Below are positions 1-4,882 of a stretch of 8,110 nt of DNA, piece by piece. The position numbers were made by a program, and so were the translations under genes. Every line of letters begins with the position of its first letter. Within the stretch, counting starts at the first letter, position 1. The stretch is taken from assembly GCA_946613705.1 (NCBI GenBank), contig CAMOFU010000101.1, positions 1 to 8,110 of the forward strand, written 5' to 3'. This DNA is from an uncultured Clostridia bacterium (GTDB taxonomy: Bacteria; Bacillota; Clostridia; Oscillospirales; Ruminococcaceae). Below the pieces are notes generated by a model. The model was not told the origin of the DNA and ran no database searches. It saw nothing but the letters and a program-made list of their open reading frames with translations.

Positions 1-7
1 GTTTCAT
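1..7 (-). CDS. Possible 5' end of a leftward gene (only two codons in window)
   Basis: On the minus strand an ATG at 7-5 is followed by AAA and then the window edge. A GTGAGG sequence lies about 10 nt upstream and could be a ribosome binding site. A consensus promoter at 57-86 points at it, giving a leader of about 43 nt. The two other ATGs just upstream (AAATGATGG) run into TGA within a few codons, so the ATG at 7 is the best start. Nothing can be said of the product beyond Met-Lys, which would also suit a signal peptide. Confidence 0.35.
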
Positions 8-30
8 ACCATCATTTCCTCACTACATAA

Positions 31-52
31 GCACCCCCCGGGGGAGGGGTGC
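31..52. other. GC-rich hairpin at the start of the leftward transcript
   Basis: GCACCCC (31-37) pairs with GGGGTGC (46-52) around a C/G-rich loop. Read on the plus strand it is followed by TTTTATTAT and so looks like an intrinsic terminator. However, that T-run is also the flank of the -10 box of the leftward promoter at 57-86, whose start site should fall near base 50. In the leftward RNA the hairpin would therefore lie at the extreme 5' end and could protect the message or set its translation. It could alternatively stop rightward antisense transcription. Which role applies cannot be told from sequence. Confidence 0.5.
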
Positions 53-56
53 TTTT

Positions 57-86
57 ATTATACCACAAAACACAATAAAATGTCAA
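57..86 (-). promoter_or_regulatory. Consensus sigma-A promoter, leftward, extended -10
   Basis: On the minus strand the sequence reads TTGACA (86-81), an 18-bp spacer, then TATAAT (62-57). TGG precedes the -10, so it is also an extended -10 promoter. Both hexamers are perfect matches to the housekeeping consensus. The expected start is near base 50, inside the hairpin at 31-52, and the transcript leaves the window on the left. Confidence 0.75.
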
Positions 87-114
87 CCCCCCCGCAGCGG
101 CGGCTCGGTCTTCT

Positions 115-130
115 CTCAGCGGGTGCTGAG
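115..130. repeat. Short inverted repeat upstream of the leftward promoter
   Basis: CTCAGC (115-120) and GCTGAG (125-130) form a 6-bp dyad with a 4-bp spacer. It sits about 29 bp upstream of the -35 box at 81-86, a place where an activator could bind, but it is short enough to be chance. The rest of 87-168 shows no gene or further signal that I can support. Confidence 0.25.
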
Positions 131-168
131 CGGCTCCCGCAGGCAGTAAGTGTAAGCTGTCATTGGCG

Positions 169-192
169 GTACATAAGTACATAAGTACATAA
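169..192. repeat. Three tandem copies of GTACATAA
   Basis: The 8-mer GTACATAA is repeated exactly three times head to tail, starting at 169, 177 and 185. The last copy runs into the base of the spoIVA terminator. The same 8-mer recurs, inverted, in the dyad at 4665-4680. It may be a protein-binding iteron or simple slippage; its role is unknown. Confidence 0.7.
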
Positions 193-223
193 AAGGCGCT
201 TCACCGTTCATGCGGTGAAGCGC
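191..223 (-). terminator. Intrinsic terminator of the sipL-spoIVA operon
   Basis: A perfect 11-bp stem, GCGCTTCACCG (196-206) with CGGTGAAGCGC (213-223), closes a 6-nt loop five bases beyond the spoIVA stop codon. On the minus strand the stem is followed by CTTTTA (195-190). On the plus strand it is followed by TGTTTTT, so it could act in both directions. Confidence 0.75.
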
Positions 224-228
224 TGTTT

Positions 229-1704
229 TTACAGTATAAAGCAGATAAGTCCCGAGCAGCCCTCGTTTATCATACGCTCGATCGTCTCTCCGAGCTTCTG
301 CTTTGCCGTCGGCGAGAGCTTGGAGAGCTTTGCGTGCAGTCCCTCGTTGACAAGCTCGTGCAGGCTCTTCCCGAAAATGTTCGACTCCCAGATCTTCTCG
401 GGGGCATTCTCAAAGTCGCTCATCATATACATCACCAGATCCTCCGACTGCTTTTCGGAGCCGACGATCGGTGCGACCTCGGTGTTGATCGTTGCCTTCA
501 TCATATGTATCGACGGTGCCTGAGCTCTCAGCCGCACCCCGTATTTGCCGCCCTGCCTTATCACCTGCGGCTGCTCCAGCGTCAGCTCCTCTATCGACGG
601 CATCACTATCCCGTAGCCCGTCTCCTCCACCTCGGCAAGCGCCTGAGCGAACTTGCGGTATTTCTTCTTCATCGTAACGAGCTCAAGTATCTGCGGCAGC
701 AGCTCGCTCTCGCCCTGCACCTCGAGCCCCGTCACCTCTCCCACTATCCTGTAGAAGAGCCTGCTGTCCGTCTGCGCCTGCACCGCAGCACTTCCCGTGC
801 CGAGGTCTATCGACTCGACAAAGCTTGCCGAGATGTATTCGCACTCGCCCAGCCTTGCCGCAAAATCCTTCACCCCGCGAAGGTCCTTCAGCTCCTGCGC
901 CGCGCCGCGTATCTGCCCGAATATCGCCTCTCTCAGCCAGTGGCCGTGTTCAAGCGTATTTATCCACGACGGCATGGCAATGTTCAGCTCCCTTATCGGA
1001 AAGGAATAGAGCAGCTGCTCCATTATCCGCTCGATGTCGCTTTCGTCAAGCTCAAGGCAGTTCACGGGCAGCACCGCCGCACCGTATTTCTCGGAAAGCC
1101 TCTCCGCAAGCTCCCGCACCCCGCCATCGGTCGGGTCAATGCTGTTGAGCAGCACGACAAACGGCTTGTTGATGGCTTTCAGCTCGTTTATCACCCGCTC
1201 CTCGCATTCCTCGTATTCCTCTCGCGGCAGGTCGGTGATGCTGCCGTCGGTCGTCACGACCAGCCCCACCGTTGAGTGCTCGGTGATGACCTTCTGCGTG
1301 CCGACCTCGGCTGCCATGTTGAACGGCACCTCCTCGTCGAACCACGGTGTCATCACCATTCGCGGTGCCTCGTTCTCGATATAGCCCACCGCCGAGGGTA
1401 TCATATAGCCGACACAGTCTATCAGCCGCACGCTCATCTTCGTCCCGCCGTCAAGGGTGATATCAACTGCCTCCTCGGGGATAAACTTGGGCTCGGTGGT
1501 CATTATCGTCCGCCCGCCCGAGGACTGCGGCAGCTCATCTACCGCTCTCTCCCGCCGCAGGTCGCTGTCGATATTCGGTATCACGAACCTTTCCATGAAC
1601 TGCTTGATAAAGCTCGATTTGCCTGTTCTCACAGGGCCTACTACTCCTATGTATATATCCCCCTCGGTACGGGTGGATATGTCGCGGTATATGTCGTTGC
1701 TCAT
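229..1704 (-). CDS. spoIVA: Stage IV sporulation protein A, coat basement-layer ATPase
   Basis: The 491-residue product is full length and matches SpoIVA (492 aa in Bacillus subtilis) from end to end. SpoIVA is a TRAFAC-related ATPase made in the mother cell. It polymerises on ATP hydrolysis into the platform on the forespore on which coat and cortex are built. Visible motifs are the Walker A loop GPVRTGKS (residues 23-30, catalytic Lys29), a conserved TIMTTEPKF segment (66-74) with the sensor threonines, a Walker B-like LIDCVGY with Asp96, and the conserved C-terminal tail ending GLICFIL, in the region family work links to SpoVM and forespore-surface contact. The ATG at 1704-1702 is fixed by GGGGAGG 8 nt upstream. 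The sipL-like gene ends 15 bp upstream, so the two are probably co-transcribed and translated in sequence. A terminator follows the stop directly. I see no truncation or missing key residue. Confidence 0.97.
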   Translation of the reverse strand: MSNDIYRDISTRTEGDIYIGVVGPVRTGKSSFIKQFMERFVIPNIDSDLRRERAVDELPQSSGGRTIMTTEPKFIPEEAVDITLDGGTKMSVRLIDCVGYMIPSAVGYIENEAPRMVMTPWFDEEVPFNMAAEVGTQKVITEHSTVGLVVTTDGSITDLPREEYEECEERVINELKAINKPFVVLLNSIDPTDGGVRELAERLSEKYGAAVLPVNCLELDESDIERIMEQLLYSFPIRELNIAMPSWINTLEHGHWLREAIFGQIRGAAQELKDLRGVKDFAARLGECEYISASFVESIDLGTGSAAVQAQTDSRLFYRIVGEVTGLEVQGESELLPQILELVTMKKKYRKFAQALAEVEETGYGIVMPSIEELTLEQPQVIRQGGKYGVRLRAQAPSIHMMKATINTEVAPIVGSEKQSEDLVMYMMSDFENAPEKIWESNIFGKSLHELVNEGLHAKLSKLSPTAKQKLGETIERMINEGCSGLICFIL

Positions 1705-1719
1705 TGCCGATGCCTCCCC

Positions 1720-3249
1720 TCAGTTTATCAGCGGGATCATCAGCATCCCGCCCGCCTCCGTCCTGTCGGAGGTAAGTCCGTTCTCCTGCGCTATCGCCTC
1801 AACAGAGGTGCGGCAGCGCTTTGCCAGCTCCCACAGATCTTCGCCCTCATCGGCATAGCAGAGCTTCATCGCAAAGCGCCTGTCTGTCTCAACGGGCGCA
1901 TCGGTATCCGCCGCTATATCGGCAAGCGGCACTATCCCGCTGCTCTCGGCTATCTGCCCCGTCACGGCAAGCTCCGCCTTTACCGAAGCTGTGTGCTCGT
2001 CGGTCAGCTGATAGCTGCAGCTGCGCACCTCTGTCTGCACGCCGTTGATGAATTCCCCGTCCGCCGTGAATTCAAAGGGCATCTCGTCCTCGAGGTACAC
2101 TGCCGTTCCCTCGCTGTCGCTGCCGAGCATACTGAACGTCAGGTTCCCCGAGATCACGCTCCTGCCGCCGCTTTCTCTTACCGTTATATTGCCCGCCTCG
2201 CAGCCCGCAAAGGCTATGCTCCCGAGGGTCCCGTCCTGATAGACGAGCGTACCCGACTGCGAGAACTCCGCGCACACTGCCGACGGCATCGCCGTGAGCC
2301 GTATCCCGCTGCTCTCGGTGCTGCACTCATATAAGGTCGAGAAGGCATCTGTCACTATCCCGCAGTGCTCGTATCTCACCGCCGTGCAGCTTATCATAAG
2401 CACCAGCTCACACTCTATCCTCGACCCGTCGTCCGCCCGCGGTATCAGCTCGCACCACGGTGCCTGTATCACGGGCGTTACGGTATAGCTCTCGTCGATC
2501 CCGTCGATATCTATTATCTGGCTGAACGGCAGCCCGAAGCGCATCGTCTCAACTCCGCCCGCCGAGGGGTCGGCAGGGGTATACAGCAGCTCCACCGCCG
2601 CCTCGCCCTTTATCATCAGCTTGCCCTGTATCACCTTCTGCTCGGTGCTCTCTATCCTGCACCCGCTGTAAAGCACGGTCCCCACGGGCGGCTTCGCTCC
2701 GCCGAGCTCCAGCTCCTCCACTACGGTCACACGCTTCTGCGACGTGAGCCTGTCGGCAGGGTAAACGGCCTCCTCACGCCTGAGCTGTATCCCTGCGCCC
2801 CCCGCATCGGTCACGAACTGCCTGCTCTCCTCGCCCTCTACCCTCACCTTCACGGTGAAGGCACCGCGAATATCTATCCTCCGCTGGCTCACGACGCGGC
2901 AGTTCACATAATCGGGCTCTGCCGCCGCATACACCACGGGGTCGGTGCAGTCACCCGCCTCAAGCGTCTTGGTGAAGCTCAGCTTCTGCTCGATCTGGTT
3001 TATCCTTCCGCTGTTCTCGCTCAGATACATCACCCTTATCACCGCCTCTGTGCCAACGGTGAGCCTGCCGCCGTTTATGCTCTGCGATACTGCCCTCGGG
3101 CACACTCTGCATTTGAGTATCCTGAAAACGTCGGGGCAGTAATCGGGCAGAACGATATCCCTCTCCAGCGGCTGCTCGAACGAGGTGTCGAGCACGGTCA
3201 CGGTCTGAATAAGTGTTCCCTTTGAAACACGCAGCTGTGCATCAGTCAT
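1720..3249 (-). CDS. sipL: SipL-like SPOCS/LysM spore coat morphogenetic protein
   Basis: The 509-residue product has the architecture of SipL of Clostridioides difficile. It has tandem beta-rich SPOCS (DUF3794) domains, about residues 30-120, 165-290 and 340-435, and a C-terminal LysM-type domain at about 462-507. The first SPOCS copy has the typical ERDIVLPDYCPDVFRIL segment (29-45). The LysM has the expected EDLWELAKR and IAQEN elements, although the usual GDT is GED here. There is no signal peptide or membrane segment, as expected for a mother-cell cytosolic protein. In C. difficile, SipL binds the SpoIVA ATPase through its LysM and is needed to wrap the coat around the forespore. Placement directly before spoIVA strongly supports that role here. 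GGGAGG lies 8 nt before the ATG, and a sigma-E-like promoter lies about 30 nt further up. Other SPOCS proteins exist, so the symbol rests on architecture plus neighbour. Confidence 0.85.
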   Translation of the reverse strand: MTDAQLRVSKGTLIQTVTVLDTSFEQPLERDIVLPDYCPDVFRILKCRVCPRAVSQSINGGRLTVGTEAVIRVMYLSENSGRINQIEQKLSFTKTLEAGDCTDPVVYAAAEPDYVNCRVVSQRRIDIRGAFTVKVRVEGEESRQFVTDAGGAGIQLRREEAVYPADRLTSQKRVTVVEELELGGAKPPVGTVLYSGCRIESTEQKVIQGKLMIKGEAAVELLYTPADPSAGGVETMRFGLPFSQIIDIDGIDESYTVTPVIQAPWCELIPRADDGSRIECELVLMISCTAVRYEHCGIVTDAFSTLYECSTESSGIRLTAMPSAVCAEFSQSGTLVYQDGTLGSIAFAGCEAGNITVRESGGRSVISGNLTFSMLGSDSEGTAVYLEDEMPFEFTADGEFINGVQTEVRSCSYQLTDEHTASVKAELAVTGQIAESSGIVPLADIAADTDAPVETDRRFAMKLCYADEGEDLWELAKRCRTSVEAIAQENGLTSDRTEAGGMLMIPLIN

Positions 3250-3289
3250 AAATACGACCTCCCATATACTGAATTTGCCTTGCTAAAAC

Positions 3290-3318
3290 AGTATATTCCC
3301 CCCTCGGCCGAATTATTA
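3290..3318 (-). promoter_or_regulatory. Candidate sigma-E promoter of the sipL-spoIVA operon
   Basis: On the minus strand TAATAAT (3318-3312) resembles the sigma-E -35 (KMATATT, 6 of 7), and AATATACT (3297-3290) resembles its -10 (CATACANT, 5 of the 7 specified bases). They are separated by 14 bp. The start would lie near 3283, about 30 nt before the ATG. SpoIVA is a known sigma-E regulon member in Bacillus, which fits. The matches are imperfect and AT-rich words occur by chance, so this is only a candidate. No good sigma-A promoter was seen here. Confidence 0.4.
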
Positions 3319-3376
3319 CTTTTCATTGCACGGTATATGATACGCAAAGGCAGCACCGTCCCGTAAGCGAAAATAC

Positions 3377-3410
3377 AAAAAGCCCCGCCCGATCAATGAC
3401 CGGACGGGGC
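3377..3410 (-). terminator. Intrinsic terminator of the zinc-ribbon membrane protein gene
   Basis: GCCCCGCCCG (3382-3391) pairs with CGGACGGGGC (3401-3410), a 10-bp stem with one G-U wobble in the minus-strand RNA and a 9-nt loop. On the minus strand it is followed by TTTTT (3381-3377). It lies 26 bp past the stop codon and separates this gene from the sporulation operon. Confidence 0.88.
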
Positions 3411-3436
3411 AGATATCGATTGTTCTTTATTTATTA

Positions 3437-4426
3437 TTATTCCGACTCGTAACGCTGTGTGCCGTTCTGGAAGATGTACTTGCCTGTTGCCGTGTTGTAG
3501 GCTACGGACCATACGCTCTTGTCCTTCATCGTGATGTAGTAGAACTTCGCGGAATCGGTCGAGCCGTCTCTTACCTGAGTGCTCTCAACGCCCGAGCTGT
3601 TGTATGCGCCCATCAGCTGCTCAGCCTTGGCAAGTATAGCATCGTCGGTCGCTGCGGTCTCTGCCTGCGAGCTGCTGTCCGACTCGGAGCTGCTCTCGGA
3701 CTCGGAGCTGCTTTCTGCCTGTGAGCTGCTGTCTGTCTGCGAGCTGCTGTCAGCCTTCGACTCGCTGTCAGCTGCAGAGCTGCTGTCGGCCTTCGACTCA
3801 CTGTCCGCCGCAGAGCTGCTCTCGGCAGCAGAAGCCACAGACTCGTCAGCCGAGGTATCGGTGCTCTCGACAGAGGTATCGGTGCTCTCGGCAGGCTCTT
3901 CTGCCTTGCTCTCGTCGCCGCCCTGTACAGCCGAAGCATCTGCGGGCTCAGCGGACTGCTCAGCCGTGCTTGCGTCTGCCGCGCTTGTTACTGCGGGGTT
4001 CACGGGCTGCGCCTTCGACTCATTGTTGGTGCTTCCGCCGAAGATCTTGTAGCCTGCAAATATCGCAATGATAACGACCAGCAGAATGCCCAGCGTGATG
4101 ATCGCGGCGGTTATAAAGGTCTTCTTTGCAGCGCCCTCGTCGTAATCATCGTCATCGTAGTCGTCGTCATCATCATCATATTCGTCATCGTCGTTATCGT
4201 CGTCATAATCCTCCTGATAATCGTCATACTTAGGCTCCTCCGCAGCGGCCTTTGCAGCCTCGCTCTTTGAGAACACCCTTGTGCGCTCATCAGCCTGATC
4301 CTCCTCGGGAGTATAGACCTCGGTATTGTCTTCATCGTCATCGGTAAGGAGATTGTGGCAGTACTTGCAGAGTATAGCGTCCTCCGCGATCTCCTCATGG
4401 CAGTAGGGACAGATTTTAGTGCTCAT
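3437..4426 (-). CDS. Zinc-ribbon, single-pass membrane protein with Ser-rich linker
   Basis: The 329-residue product is not one I can name. In order it has an N-terminal zinc ribbon (Cys6, Cys9, Cys20, Cys23; CPYC and CKYC knuckles), an acidic stretch (about 65-98, mostly Asp with Tyr), one strong transmembrane helix (about 103-128) preceded by two lysines, a low-complexity Ala/Ser/Glu/Asp linker (131-259), and a C-terminal domain of about 70 residues (260-329) rich in Tyr, Thr and Lys. The expected topology is zinc ribbon inside and linker and domain outside. I chose the ATG at 4426 because AAAGGA lies 10 nt before it and the zinc ribbon begins at once. An in-frame GTG at 4474 would add 16 residues but lacks a ribosome binding site. 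It is a stand-alone unit with its own terminator. A sensor or envelope-stress role is conceivable but unproven. Confidence 0.85.
   Translation of the reverse strand: MSTKICPYCHEEIAEDAILCKYCHNLLTDDDEDNTEVYTPEEDQADERTRVFSKSEAAKAAAEEPKYDDYQEDYDDDNDDDEYDDDDDDYDDDDYDEGAAKKTFITAAIITLGILLVVIIAIFAGYKIFGGSTNNESKAQPVNPAVTSAADASTAEQSAEPADASAVQGGDESKAEEPAESTDTSVESTDTSADESVASAAESSSAADSESKADSSSAADSESKADSSSQTDSSSQAESSSESESSSESDSSSQAETAATDDAILAKAEQLMGAYNSSGVESTQVRDGSTDSAKFYYITMKDKSVWSVAYNTATGKYIFQNGTQRYESE
3659..3820 (-). repeat. In-frame Ser-rich repeats of 12 and 6 residues
   Basis: Residues 203-226 of the zinc-ribbon protein are two exact copies of the 12-mer SSSAADSESKAD. They are followed by five 6-residue units of the form SSSxxx (SSSQTD, SSSQAE, SSSESE, SSSESD, SSSQAE; 227-256). 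In DNA this appears as recurring GAGCTGCT. A second small repeat encodes STDTSVESTDTS further upstream in the same linker. All units keep the reading frame. Such tracts form extended stalks and often vary in copy number. Confidence 0.85.
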
Positions 4427-4520
4427 TAGATCCAGATCCTTTCCTGTTTTATGCCGGGTGCCTGTATTCGGCACACAGCCGAGCCGAGCGGCTCTTTACA
4501 CATAATGATATAATATCTTA

Positions 4521-4548
4521 TTTATAATGATAACACATCTTTCGACAA
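4521..4548 (-). promoter_or_regulatory. Candidate promoter of the zinc-ribbon protein gene
   Basis: On the minus strand TTGTCG (4548-4543) and TATAAA (4526-4521) are 16 bp apart. The leader would be just under 90 nt. A second candidate lies further upstream: a perfect TATAAT (4594-4589) with a weak CAGACA -35 (4616-4611), also 16 bp apart. The region is AT-rich, so either or both may be chance matches. Confidence 0.35.
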
Positions 4549-4664
4549 ATTGCAATGCCTCGGCCGAATTTTTTTTATTTTTAAGCGTATTATAAAATCG
4601 TTCCCGCCGCTGTCTGAAAAATTTTATTAAAATAGTCCAATATCGGCACACTCTGTCGGTGACG

Positions 4665-4680
4665 GTACATATTTATGTAC
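4665..4680. repeat. GTACATA inverted repeat
   Basis: GTACATA (4665-4671) and TATGTAC (4674-4680) form a 7-bp perfect dyad with a 2-bp spacer, the shape of a dimeric repressor site. Its right half extends to TTATGTAC, the reverse complement of the GTACATAA unit repeated three times at 169-192. It lies about 70 bp upstream of the second candidate promoter of the zinc-ribbon gene. Confidence 0.5.
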
Positions 4681-4783
4681 TGATTAAAGAATAATTTTTA
4701 CGGATATATTTCATCGCTTGAGCTGAGTTTACAAAAAATTAACATTCGCTTCTTCAAAAAAGCCTTCGGCAGCGATCCCACGC

Positions 4784-4819
4784 AAAAAAAGCAAGCGCCG
4801 ACAAACGGTTTGTCAGCGC
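4784..4819 (-). terminator. Intrinsic terminator of the dockerin protein gene
   Basis: GCGCCGACAAA (4795-4805) pairs with TTTGTCAGCGC (4809-4819), an 11-bp stem with one G-U pair and a 3-nt loop. On the minus strand it is followed by TTGC and seven T (4790-4784). It lies 63 bp after the stop codon at 4883. The plus strand also has CTTTTTG after the stem, so it may be bidirectional. Confidence 0.88.
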
Positions 4820-4882
4820 CTTTTTGATCGTAAATTGTAAAAGGTATCAGGCTCCCTTGCGGCGAGCCTCCTTCTCCGCTGC

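Larger units (their letters stand above)
4427..4783. other. Gene-free, AT-rich intergenic region
   Basis: This stretch upstream of the zinc-ribbon gene has no ORF I can support. It contains an A/T-rich leader, candidate minus-strand promoters, the word CCTCGGCCGAATT (4558-4570), which is also present at 3301-3313, an ATTTTA-T-TAAAAT dyad (4621-4633), and a GTACATA dyad (4665-4680). A small GAGCC/GGCTC hairpin (4481-4493) could form in the leader of the message. No known riboswitch or RNA gene pattern was recognised. Confidence 0.6.

Noticed and set aside
334..1275. Long plus-strand ORF opposite spoIVA
   Set aside because: It is antisense to an unambiguous full-length spoIVA; its Leu/Arg/His-rich peptide is typical of a shadow frame in GC-rich coding DNA.
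1276..3225. Long plus-strand ORFs opposite the sipL-like gene and the spoIVA 5' part
   Set aside because: They are antisense to genes with clear family matches and have no ribosome binding sites; composition is that of a shadow frame.
4427..4474. Upstream GTG start adding 16 residues to the zinc-ribbon protein
   Set aside because: No ribosome binding site precedes it, while AAAGGA precedes the ATG at 4426 and the zinc ribbon starts there.
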